DNA of 64,000 nt, taken from NCBI RefSeq assembly GCF_000478195.2, contig NZ_AUZM01000015.1, positions 1-64,000 of the forward strand, read 5' to 3'. Positions 45,476 to 53,875 of this stretch are shown piece by piece (within the stretch, counting starts at the first letter, position 1; every line of letters begins with the position of its first letter). The stretch is from Lyngbya aestuarii BL J. Its GTDB lineage: Bacteria; Cyanobacteriota; Cyanobacteriia; Cyanobacteriales; Microcoleaceae. A program made the translations under genes and the position numbers. The notes under the pieces are model-generated. The model did no database searches. It worked only from the letters and a program-made list of their open reading frames with translations, and was not told the origin of the DNA.

Positions 45476-47224
45476 ATGATTAAGATTTTAGTAATTGAAG
45501 ATGATGCGCAAGTCCGAGACAATATTCAAGTCATTTTAGAACTCGAAGATTTTGATGTAATTTTAGCTAAAGATGGTCAATCCGGTCTTGAAAAAGCGAT
45601 CGCAAGCTCACCCGATTTGATTGTTTGTGATGTCATGATGCCACAGATGGATGGATTTGAAGTTTTGTCTGCTTTACAATCTATAGAAGCAACGAGTAAT
45701 ATTCCTTTCATTTTTTTAACGGCTAAAGCGGATCGAAATGACTTACGTCAAGGAATGGAATCGGGAGCAGATGATTATTTAACAAAACCGTTTACACCAA
45801 AAGAATTGATCAAGGCAATTCAAATTCGTCTGGATAAAAAAGAAAAATATAAGCAAAAATACACTCAGAAAATTCAAGATATTTCAGAACAACTTGAACA
45901 TCAACTCTATTTTGATCACGTCACCAATTTACCCAATCGCCTCTCACTACGAGAACAATTTAACCAGAGGTTAGCTAAAACTCAATTTATAGCAGCTAAA
46001 ACTCAAATGTTGCCTATATTTTGTTTGAGTTTAGATCGCTTCAATCAAATCCAAAAAAACTTGGGATACGACTCCAGTGAACAATTACTTAAAGCATTTG
46101 TTGAACGATTGAAAAAAAGTTTAGATGCAAAAATTTTTCTAGCTTATCTGGGTGCTAATGAATTTGGAATGATTTTACCTGTTGTTGAGTATAAAACATT
46201 TATTGTTGATCTCGCTAATCAAATCAAGAGTCAACTCAATCAGCCCTTTATAGTCAACAATCAAGAGGTTTTTCTCTCGGCGAGTATTGGGATTGCTCTT
46301 TATGAAAAAGATGCTCAAGACATTGAAAAAATTCTTCAAAAAGCGAAGAAAGCGATGTATAAAGTTCAGGAAAATGGAGGAAATGACTGTGAGTTTTACA
46401 GTTGGGTTCTTGATGTGCATACTTCTCGAAGACAGAGACTAGAAAATGATCTTCACTATGCGATTGAGCGAGGAGAACTATCCGTTCACTATCAACCTCA
46501 AGTTAGCCTAAAAACGGGAAAGATCATGGGTTGTGAAGCTTTGGCTCGTTGGTCACATCCGACTTATAATATGATTTCACCAGATACTTTTATTCCAATT
46601 GCTGAAGAAATTGGTTTAATTGATAAAATTGGAGAATGGGTTTTAGTTCAAGCCTGTAAAGACCTAAAAAAATGGCAAGCTTTTGGATTTATGAGTTTAA
46701 AAATGGCTGTTAATATTTCTGTTTTTCAATTAAACAAAGCTGATTTTCGCCAAAAATCAATTAATACTTTATTAGCCAATAATATTCTACCTAAATATAT
46801 AGAGTTTGAGTTAACCGAAAGTTGTCTGGTACAAGATTTGGTGATGGCAAAACAAAAAATAGAAGCTTTAAATTCTTTAGATATTAGAGTTTCTATAGAT
46901 GATTTTGGGACGGGTTATTCATCGCTAAAATCTTTACAAAAATTACCTTTCAATACCTTAAAAATAGATCGGTCTTTTATTCAAAATGTTGAGACTAATC
47001 CGAGTAATTCTGCAATTACCAGTAATTTAATTAAAATTGCACGTAGTTTAGGTTTAAAAGTCGTTGCAGAAGGAGTAGAAACAGTCGGAGAACTGAATTT
47101 TTTAAAACAGCATCAATGTGATGGGATTCAAGGCTTTATCTTCAGTTATCCTCTCCCGGCTTCTGAAATGACGAACTTACTCAGAGAAGGAAAATGCTTA
47201 AAAATTCAGGAATCGTTGCTATAA
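45476..47224 (+). CDS. REC-GGDEF-EAL response regulator with degenerate GGDEF
   Basis: 582 residues. The receiver has D52 (VCDVMMPQ). The GGDEF domain (about 140-310) has GANEF (226-230) in place of GG(D/E)EF, so it should not make cyclic di-GMP. The EAL domain is intact: EAL (354-356), FELTES, SIDDFGTGYSSL, KIDRSFI and AEGVET. The net activity expected is a phosphodiesterase controlled by phosphorylation, with the dead GGDEF possibly binding GTP. The gene follows the CBS-GAF kinase. Confidence 0.92.
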   Translation: MIKILVIEDDAQVRDNIQVILELEDFDVILAKDGQSGLEKAIASSPDLIVCDVMMPQMDGFEVLSALQSIEATSNIPFIFLTAKADRNDLRQGMESGADDYLTKPFTPKELIKAIQIRLDKKEKYKQKYTQKIQDISEQLEHQLYFDHVTNLPNRLSLREQFNQRLAKTQFIAAKTQMLPIFCLSLDRFNQIQKNLGYDSSEQLLKAFVERLKKSLDAKIFLAYLGANEFGMILPVVEYKTFIVDLANQIKSQLNQPFIVNNQEVFLSASIGIALYEKDAQDIEKILQKAKKAMYKVQENGGNDCEFYSWVLDVHTSRRQRLENDLHYAIERGELSVHYQPQVSLKTGKIMGCEALARWSHPTYNMISPDTFIPIAEEIGLIDKIGEWVLVQACKDLKKWQAFGFMSLKMAVNISVFQLNKADFRQKSINTLLANNILPKYIEFELTESCLVQDLVMAKQKIEALNSLDIRVSIDDFGTGYSSLKSLQKLPFNTLKIDRSFIQNVETNPSNSAITSNLIKIARSLGLKVVAEGVETVGELNFLKQHQCDGIQGFIFSYPLPASEMTNLLREGKCLKIQESLL

Positions 47225-47314
47225 ATTCCTGAAAAAAGTTAGATGAAAATATTGAGTTTAAAAACAATAAAATCTAAGGTGAGAAGATTTTTGAGTTGAT
47301 TAATCAGAAAAGCG

Positions 47315-47671
47315 TTAAATTTCCTGACTATTGGGATCAAAGACTTTACCAATCAAACTGGAAACTAAGGATAAAACAATCGAACCAAACAACGCTGGGA
47401 AAAAACCTGCCACTGTAAATCCGGGTGTAAAATACCCAACTAATCCCAGGGAAATAGCATTAATTACCAGTAAAAAGAAACCCAAAGTGAGTAAAGTTAA
47501 GGGAAGTGTAAACAAAATCAAAATCGGTTTAACAATCGCATTCACTAACCCCATAATCACGACACCAATGGCTGCGGCTTGCCAACTGGCAATGGTTAAC
47601 CCCGGTACGATAAAAGCAGTAATCCAAAGGGAAATGGCTGATAATAGCCACGTTAGAAAGAAATTCAGCAT
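47315..47671 (-). CDS. Phage holin family (Phage_holin_4_2) membrane protein
   Basis: 118 residues with four hydrophobic helices and the conserved frame LTIASWQAAAIGVVIMGLVNAIVKPIL plus GYFTPGFTVAGFFPA. Despite the family name these small proteins are housekeeping membrane proteins in cyanobacteria; no phage genes are nearby. The stop end is convergent with the REC-GGDEF-EAL gene. The function is unknown. Confidence 0.85.
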   Translation of the reverse strand: MLNFFLTWLLSAISLWITAFIVPGLTIASWQAAAIGVVIMGLVNAIVKPILILFTLPLTLLTLGFFLLVINAISLGLVGYFTPGFTVAGFFPALFGSIVLSLVSSLIGKVFDPNSQEI

Positions 47672-47790
47672 AGGAAGCTTAATCCTATCAGTACCTTATA
47701 ATTTTAGCAAATTAACCGATTTTTTAGACTTCTGTATCCGCAACTCGGTATGCTGGAATGAGAAATTCTATTTGAGTAGGAGATTTAAAA

Positions 47791-48279
47791 ATGATTCGAG
47801 GATTGATCACTTTTATGGCGACGCTGTTGTTGTTCTGTTGGCCTTTAACGGCACTCGCGCAGGACAATCCATCCGGTTTATTTTTTAATCATAGCCTCTT
47901 GCAAGGACGAGATTTTTCCGATCAATCTCTCCCGGCGGCTGAGTTTGCCAATTCTAATTTAGAGTCGGCTAACTTTGATCATTCTCAATTAGTGGGGTCA
48001 GTTTTTAGTAAGGCGATTATGAAAAATGCCAATATGCGAGGTGCAGATTTGACTTATGCGATGTTGGATCAAGTCGATTTTAGTAATGCGGATTTGAGTA
48101 ATTCTATCTTTACAGAAGTATTATTTTTTGGTTCAACTTTTAAGGATACTAAAATTACAGGTGCAGATTTTACGGATGCTCTTTTGGATGGAGAACAGCT
48201 TCGACAATTGTGTATAACTGCTAGCGGAGTGAACCCAAAAACTGGAGTTTCAACGCGATATTCTTTAGGGTGTCGTTAA
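47791..48279 (+). CDS. Exported pentapeptide-repeat protein
   Basis: 162 residues. A signal peptide (LITFMATLLLFCWPLTALA-Q) is followed by pentapeptide repeats of the A(D/N)LXX type (e.g. SNLESANFDHSQL, ANMRGADLTYAML, SNADLSNSIF), forming a right-handed beta-helix. The last 25 residues (QLRQLCITASGVNPKTG...LGCR) hold a cysteine pair. Periplasmic or lumenal location is expected. The ATG has GTAGGAG about nine bases upstream. Divergent from the holin-like gene by 119 bases. Confidence 0.9.
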   Translation: MIRGLITFMATLLLFCWPLTALAQDNPSGLFFNHSLLQGRDFSDQSLPAAEFANSNLESANFDHSQLVGSVFSKAIMKNANMRGADLTYAMLDQVDFSNADLSNSIFTEVLFFGSTFKDTKITGADFTDALLDGEQLRQLCITASGVNPKTGVSTRYSLGCR

Positions 48280-48289
48280 TTTTTTTCGG

Positions 48290-48360
48290 GATTGGAGTTG
48301 ATAGCCTTGATCCTGTTTTAAACCATAAATTTAGCTTCAACTCCAATCTTTATTAAAAAT
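48290..48360. terminator. Hairpin between the pentapeptide and UPF0104 genes
   Basis: GATTGGAGTTGA (48290-48301) and TCAACTCCAATC (48337-48348) are perfect 12-base inverted arms, with a 35-base loop that can add GC/GC pairs inside. TTTATTAAAAATTTT follows. It lies 10 bases after one stop and 60 before the other convergent stop, so it may serve both strands. Confidence 0.65.
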
Positions 48361-48409
48361 TTTAGAGTCATCCTCAATCCGAGCAAAAAAGAGAAAATAA
48401 ATTTAAAAT

Positions 48410-49342
48410 TTAGAGACTGGGTTTATGATTCTCGACCAAATGTTGATCAATCCCCGCAAATAAAGCCCCAAACGTTTCAGCTAATACACTGATCACTCGA
48501 TAACAAGCAATCGCACTGAGTAAAAGTCCGGATGGAAAATGGGATTCTAAAAGGGCAAGAGTAGTCGCTTCAAATACACCCAAACCTCCAGGCGCACCGG
48601 GAATGACTAAACCCAGTAACCAACCTAAACTATAAGCACTAATTAACAAGGGAATTTGCTGAGGAGTAAACGGCATCAATGCTAAAGCAGTTAATAAAAA
48701 CCCAATTCCTCTCAAGCTGACAAATCCCATTTCCCCTAAAAAGGGTCGCAAAGGATAACGTTCTAACTGATAGAAAAATGCTGAGGGACTCTCAGAAGAA
48801 GTGACTTTCCATTTGATTTTTCTCAAGTGATTAACAACAGGATTTAAAATCCGAGGATGAACACCTGTTAATACCACAACTAAGCAAAGAATCTGCAAAC
48901 CCCAGTATTTTTGTTGAGCAGTAATTAAAGCAATCGCTAATGCCGCAGATGCCATTAAAAGCGGTTCAAGTAAAACGCTAAGTGTAGCTGGCCCCAGAGA
49001 AACACCTGCCTTATTCACTGCGGTAATGCGACCATAAAAATGCCAGATATTTCCCGGTAAATACTTAGCAATATTCGTTTTAAGATAAATATGTAATCCG
49101 CAGCGTTGTTTGATAGTTTGATTAAACTCTCGCAAAATCCATAACCACACCCATGCTGCCCAAATATGAGCCGTTGTCGTTACGACAAAAGCAAGTGCGA
49201 GACAAAGCCATCCCGTACTCGTAATCTGGATTTCTGCGATTTCTTGCCAGTTTGTTTTTAAGGTATGAATTAGGAAAAAGGCTGTTAATCCCAGAATTAA
49301 CCACCGGAGATAAGGCTTGAGGATGGATATAAATTTTTTCAT
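48410..49342 (-). CDS. UPF0104/lysylphosphatidylglycerol-synthase-like flippase-type membrane protein
   Basis: 310 residues with about seven hydrophobic helices in the pattern of the LPG_synthase_TM (YbhN/AglD-like) family: YLPGNIWHFYGRI and IPGAPGGLGVFEATTLALLE are the family signatures. These proteins are membrane transporters or flippases of lipids with unknown substrates. I use the ATG at 49342; a GTG at 49396 would add 18 residues. It is convergent with the pentapeptide gene; the NlpC gene starts upstream on the same strand. Confidence 0.85.
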   Translation of the reverse strand: MKKFISILKPYLRWLILGLTAFFLIHTLKTNWQEIAEIQITSTGWLCLALAFVVTTTAHIWAAWVWLWILREFNQTIKQRCGLHIYLKTNIAKYLPGNIWHFYGRITAVNKAGVSLGPATLSVLLEPLLMASAALAIALITAQQKYWGLQILCLVVVLTGVHPRILNPVVNHLRKIKWKVTSSESPSAFFYQLERYPLRPFLGEMGFVSLRGIGFLLTALALMPFTPQQIPLLISAYSLGWLLGLVIPGAPGGLGVFEATTLALLESHFPSGLLLSAIACYRVISVLAETFGALFAGIDQHLVENHKPSL

Positions 49343-49504
49343 GTGGTTTTTACAAAAATCAACAGAGGGGCTAGTTTTCAAGGCTTTTAAAATCACTAAA
49401 ATTACATCAACATTTAGACAGTAGATTGAAACAGTTTAGATAGTGGGAACATCAATAAAAGTTGTGATGTGGCGGGTTTAGTCCAATTTTTCTTTATAAG
49501 TTTC

Positions 49505-50320
49505 CTAAATAGAATCTTCCGATGAGAAGCTGGGTAAAACCACCGACTGATAACTGCTAACCACTCTGCCTGCACCCCGTAACTGCTGATAGTATCCCTG
49601 AGCGACTCTATCTCCCTGATCTGATATAACGTCAATTCCAATACCATTTCGACCTTTTTCAGGCCCAGAACTGTGAATGTAACGTCCTTCTCCTAGATAT
49701 AATCCGACGTGAGTGGCTTTAGTGGGAGTTCCAAAAAATATCAGATCTCCAATGTGTAAACAAGATAGCACGAGCTGAGTTTTGTCAAGATCTATCTTTT
49801 GGGTAAAAGTCTCCTGCTGGTAAGCATCGCGAGGCAACCATATTCCCTGGGACGCAAAAGCCGCTTGCATCAAGCCAGAACAGTCATAATTTGGCCCTAC
49901 TGTTCCTCCCCATAAATAATAATTGGGCGTGTTCATTTTTTCATAAGTAAAGTCAATCACAGCCGATAATTTAGATTGGATCTCAGCTAAACTGATCGGT
50001 TGAGGTTGATAGGGAGTTGTAGCGCATTCAATTTGATCAAAATCAGCACGCGCCAACCAACCCAGATAGTCATCTTCACACAGTTGAACCTGAATGGCTT
50101 TGTCGTCAAGACCATGATCTAAATCTCGGCGACTCACTCGCAAGTGTCGTCGGGCGGCGGCTTGAGTCGCTAACGCTTGGCAGTCTGCCGAATCATACAG
50201 ATTCAGATTCGCGGTGCAACGATACTCTACAATGTCCGATAATGGGTCAATAATCATGGGTTGGTTGTAATGGTTTGGCCTGGAGACATCCGGGGTGAAT
50301 TGTGTACAATCGCCAATCAT
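49505..50320 (-). CDS. NlpC/P60 cell-wall endopeptidase with SH3-like N-terminus
   Basis: 271 residues. The C-terminal NlpC/P60 domain has C147 (YDCSGLMQ), H204 (THVGLYLG) and H216 (YIHSSG) as catalytic residues. The N-terminal part (about 30-100, YRCTANLNLYDSADCQALATQAA) matches the bacterial SH3 region of the cyanobacterial gamma-D-glutamyl-L-diamino-acid endopeptidase of known structure from Anabaena and Nostoc. It should cut the stem peptide of peptidoglycan, with the SH3 part limiting substrate to recycling fragments. No signal peptide is seen, consistent with cytosolic recycling. A second ATG at 50257 is an alternative start. Confidence 0.9.
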   Translation of the reverse strand: MIGDCTQFTPDVSRPNHYNQPMIIDPLSDIVEYRCTANLNLYDSADCQALATQAAARRHLRVSRRDLDHGLDDKAIQVQLCEDDYLGWLARADFDQIECATTPYQPQPISLAEIQSKLSAVIDFTYEKMNTPNYYLWGGTVGPNYDCSGLMQAAFASQGIWLPRDAYQQETFTQKIDLDKTQLVLSCLHIGDLIFFGTPTKATHVGLYLGEGRYIHSSGPEKGRNGIGIDVISDQGDRVAQGYYQQLRGAGRVVSSYQSVVLPSFSSEDSI

Positions 50321-50416
50321 ACGTTAAAAAAACAGACATCTTTAGGTCAGAACATATAACAAACTTTAGCCACTACCCAATTTTTGATTCTGATTCCTTA
50401 TTTTTTATCCTCTGCT

Positions 50417-51367
50417 ATGACATTTTTTAATTTAGACGAACAACTCGAAAACTTAGGCAAAGGCATTATAGAGGCAACTTGTACTCAATTTCCAGCATTA
50501 GCACCGGATCAAATTGCCATGACTTGGGTTGTCTATGATCCTCCCATTCCCGTTAACACAGGAGGGGCATTAACTCCGGAAGAATTTTGGAAGTATACAG
50601 TTCGGGGATTTGCCTATCGCGGGATTGAACGCATCTATCCGGCGAGTGTCGTCAAGTTGTTTTACTTGGTGGCTTTGTATGAATGGATGGAAAAAGGCAT
50701 GATCGCGATTTCTGCCGAGTTAGAGCGGGCAACACGAGATATGATCGTAGACTCGAGTAATGATGCCACTAGCCTTGTAGTCGATATGTTAACTGGAACA
50801 ACCAGCGGCCCTGAGTTGGCACCTGGCCCCGATGAGACTTGGAAAGCCCAACGAAATCTGATCAATCGTTATTTTCAATCTCTCCATTGGCCGGAACTTA
50901 AGTCGATTAATGTCAATCAAAAAACTTGGTGTGACGGGGCCTATGGTCGAGAACGAGAATTCTTGGGAGAATTGATGGAAAATCGCAATATGTTGACCAC
51001 CAACGCAACAGCCCGGTTATTACATAGTATTGTCGGTGGAATTGCGGCTTCTCCTCAAGCTTCTCAAGCGATGATGAAGTTGATGAAACGGAGTCTTGAT
51101 CCGGCTGAGTTAGCAGAAGATCCAGAAAACCAAGTTAGTGAATTTTTAGGGAGTGGTTTACCTTTAAATACTAAACTCTGGTCAAAAGCTGGACATACCA
51201 GTCAAGTTCGTCACGATGCAGCTTACATCGAAATTCCCGGTTTATATCCTTATTTACTTGTAGTCTTTACAGAAGGCAAAAGCCAAAGTCGCAATACTGA
51301 ACTCTTACCTTTTGTTTCTAAACAAGTGTTAGAAGCGATGCAAACTGTTTGTTCAACAAAAAAGTAA
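50417..51367 (+). CDS. Serine beta-lactamase-like hydrolase (class A-like)
   Basis: 316 residues from the ATG at 50417. Catalytic motifs of the class A/PBP fold are present: S77-V-V-K80 (SxxK), S113-S-N115 (SxN-like) and KAGHTS (KTG-like, with A for T). There is no signal peptide. Cyanobacterial members are mostly of unknown function, and the changed KTG argues against true beta-lactam resistance. It is divergent from the NlpC gene, 96 bases apart; both touch peptidoglycan-type chemistry. Confidence 0.82.
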   Translation: MTFFNLDEQLENLGKGIIEATCTQFPALAPDQIAMTWVVYDPPIPVNTGGALTPEEFWKYTVRGFAYRGIERIYPASVVKLFYLVALYEWMEKGMIAISAELERATRDMIVDSSNDATSLVVDMLTGTTSGPELAPGPDETWKAQRNLINRYFQSLHWPELKSINVNQKTWCDGAYGREREFLGELMENRNMLTTNATARLLHSIVGGIAASPQASQAMMKLMKRSLDPAELAEDPENQVSEFLGSGLPLNTKLWSKAGHTSQVRHDAAYIEIPGLYPYLLVVFTEGKSQSRNTELLPFVSKQVLEAMQTVCSTKK

Positions 51368-51679
51368 AACCACTCCACTCGGGTTTTAAAAGTTAGTCGG
51401 ATTACTCATAAAAGCCTCACTGAGAAAATAACAAAATGACAATATTCTAATCTGTCTAGACTCTAACAACTCCAACCTCAATTGCTCAGTCCCTTTTTTG
51501 AGTGACAACGTTTAAGTATAAACTCATAAATTCTTAATTTATTCTTAAATCTTTAATGTTGTATGCAATCTCTAAAATCTTTGACTGATTATTCTAAGTC
51601 TTACGAAAAATCTCATGGTCATTCTGAATGTAATGAAGAATCTCTACAAACCCTTCGTTTAACTCCCGGTGACAGTTTA
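51368..51679. other. Intergenic region with a dispersed-repeat remnant
   Basis: No separate gene. The segment at about 51613-51644 (GGTCATTCTGAATGTAATG and following) is one half of the common dispersed repeat GTCATTCTGA...GAAGAATCTC. An in-frame ATG at 51563 would read through it as an N-terminal extension of the next gene (peptide HGHSECNEESLQ), which I consider spurious. Confidence 0.6.
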
Positions 51680-53692
51680 ATGCGATATTTAAAACGTTCT
51701 TTTTTGAGTCTAATTTCGAGTCTCATCTCAGTCACTGCGATCGCCACAACGGCTACCTCGATCCAACCTCCGACACCCGATCAAGAAGTCGCTTGTGATA
51801 TTTTAGTCGTTGGGGGAGGGTTAGCTGGATCAGCCACCGCCTATGAAGCCCTACTCGCTGGACGAACCGTCTGTATGACCGAAATTACCGACTGGGTAGG
51901 GGGTCAAATTTCTTCTCAAGGAACCTCAGCCCTCGATGAACGGGCGACACAGCGATCGCTACTTTATTTCCCTCGGGGTTATCTAGAATTACGAAAAAGA
52001 ATTGAGGAAAAATATGGTCGGTTAAATCCCGGCGCTTGTTGGGTCAGTCAATCCTGTTTTATGCCTTATGACGGTCATCAAATCCTATTTGATATATTAC
52101 AAGATGCCGCCAAAAAAGGCAAGGGAAATTTTAAATGGTTTCCGTCTACTGTTGTTAAAGATATCGAAATTTCAGACGGTTTAATTACCACTGTTACCGC
52201 CATTCAACACGAACCCGCACCCGGAACACCGCCCCTCAATACAGAACCTTTATCCCAAATTATAGAAGATGCTTACAGTTACGAAGATTCTCCCCGTTTA
52301 GATAAAACAATTATTCGTTTTAATCCCCCCAGTCCCCCCTCAGAAAAGGGCGTGAGATGGTATGTTGTGGAAGCCACAGAAACGGGAGAAATATTAGGTT
52401 TAACAGACGTTCCTTATCGTTTAGGGGTTGATGAAAGAACACCCTTTGAACCCACATCTTCAAGCGTATCCGGGGCGCCCTACTGTACTCAGGGATTTAC
52501 CTATACCTTTGCAATGGAAGCCACCGCCGAACCCCAAACCCACAAACTCCCCCCATTCTATCAACAATATTCGCCCTATTACAGTTATGAATTAGAACGA
52601 TTAGCTAACTTTAATCTGGTTTATACTTATCGGCGAATTCACAGCATGAACCCCGACGAACAACTTCCCGGAAATGTCCGAGAATGGCCGATTTATCCCG
52701 GTGATATTTCCATGCAAAACTGGACATGGGGAAATGATTATCGCCCCGGAAATCGCGAAGATAATTTTATTTTCACTCGCAACCAACTGCAAGCCATGGG
52801 TCAGTTAGAACCGGGAGAATGGATGGGAGGATTGAGAACAGAAACCCTAGAAAGGGGTGAAGAAAATGCCATCGGTTATTTTTATTGGTTAGTCGTCGGA
52901 ACCACTGATTCTCAACTGGGAGAAGGGGTTAAAAAACCGAATCCCAATCATCGTTTTGTTACTGGGTTAGACTCGCCGATGGGAACGGTTCACGGACTGT
53001 CAAAATATCCCTATATTCGCGAAGGTAGACGGGTGATAGGGCGTCCGAGTTGGGGGTTTCCAGAAGGGTTTGAAATCACCGAAATTGATATTTCTCGCAA
53101 CGATTTCGGCAAAGAATTTTATCAGGATAATTTATCCTCAGAAGATTATCGGGCGCTGTGGGCGGGGTTAGCAGGATTAGAACTTCCGGCGTTATTAAGT
53201 GGAATGCAAACGGTTGAAGAAACAAATCCAAAATCACGGGCGACAATTTATCCCGATACTGTGGGAATTGGTCACTATGCGATTGATTTTCATCCCTGCA
53301 TGACCAACACTCCCCCAGAAGCGCCGGGAAACACGGAAAGAGAGGGCGAAAGACTCGGACAGGGGGCGGCTTATCCCTTTCAAATTCCGTTACGGGCGAT
53401 GATTCCTCAAGAGATTGATAACTTATTAGTTGTCGGGAAAAGTATCGCCACCAGTCACGTTGCAGCAGCCGCTTATCGGGTTCATTCATTTGAATGGTCT
53501 TCGGGAGTTGCGGCGGGAATTACCGCAGATTTTGCCTTAGAAACGGGGGTTAAACCTTATGAATTGGTGGATGATTTACCCTTGCAAGAACCCCAGTTAG
53601 AGGTGTTGAAAGACCGCATCCAAAAAACGGGTAATCCGATTTCTTTTCCAGAAACTTCTATTTTTAACAATTCTTGGGAAGATTGGAAATAA
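51680..53692 (+). CDS. Exported FAD-dependent oxidoreductase
   Basis: 670 residues from the ATG at 51680. A signal peptide (YLKRSFLSLISSLISVTAIA...) is followed by a Rossmann dinucleotide fold with GGGLAG (45-50) and VGGQISSQG, the FAD-dependent oxidoreductase family seen near the periplasm. The C-terminus has NLLVVGKSIATSHVAAAAYR, the FAD-binding closing motif. The substrate is unknown. The longer frame from 51563 passes through a dispersed repeat and is unlikely. Length of about 650-700 is normal for this group. The gene is single. Confidence 0.85.
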   Translation: MRYLKRSFLSLISSLISVTAIATTATSIQPPTPDQEVACDILVVGGGLAGSATAYEALLAGRTVCMTEITDWVGGQISSQGTSALDERATQRSLLYFPRGYLELRKRIEEKYGRLNPGACWVSQSCFMPYDGHQILFDILQDAAKKGKGNFKWFPSTVVKDIEISDGLITTVTAIQHEPAPGTPPLNTEPLSQIIEDAYSYEDSPRLDKTIIRFNPPSPPSEKGVRWYVVEATETGEILGLTDVPYRLGVDERTPFEPTSSSVSGAPYCTQGFTYTFAMEATAEPQTHKLPPFYQQYSPYYSYELERLANFNLVYTYRRIHSMNPDEQLPGNVREWPIYPGDISMQNWTWGNDYRPGNREDNFIFTRNQLQAMGQLEPGEWMGGLRTETLERGEENAIGYFYWLVVGTTDSQLGEGVKKPNPNHRFVTGLDSPMGTVHGLSKYPYIREGRRVIGRPSWGFPEGFEITEIDISRNDFGKEFYQDNLSSEDYRALWAGLAGLELPALLSGMQTVEETNPKSRATIYPDTVGIGHYAIDFHPCMTNTPPEAPGNTEREGERLGQGAAYPFQIPLRAMIPQEIDNLLVVGKSIATSHVAAAAYRVHSFEWSSGVAAGITADFALETGVKPYELVDDLPLQEPQLEVLKDRIQKTGNPISFPETSIFNNSWEDWK

Positions 53693-53875
53693 TCATCAAT
53701 ACAAACTCATTTTAAAAAAGATAGAGAGTGGTTTATTTCAGTGACAATTTTTTCCTAAAATAAAACAACAAAAGTTGCTTTGTTTATCTTTTTTGAGATA
53801 AACTATAAACAATCAAGATATTTTCGGCAATTGATGGTGTAAAATAGACAAAGTTTGTCAAAGTTGAACGCTACC

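Noticed and set aside
47315-47671. Prophage signal from the holin-type gene
   Set aside because: No lysin, terminase, integrase or structural gene nearby; the family is chromosomal in most cyanobacteria.
47331-47888. ORF of 185 codons antisense to the holin-like gene and overlapping the pentapeptide start
   Set aside because: Lysine/threonine-rich nonsense composition; both real genes on this stretch have clear family sequence.
50417-51367. Beta-lactam resistance gene
   Set aside because: KTG is KAG, there is no export signal, and no mobile element is near; only the fold is supported.
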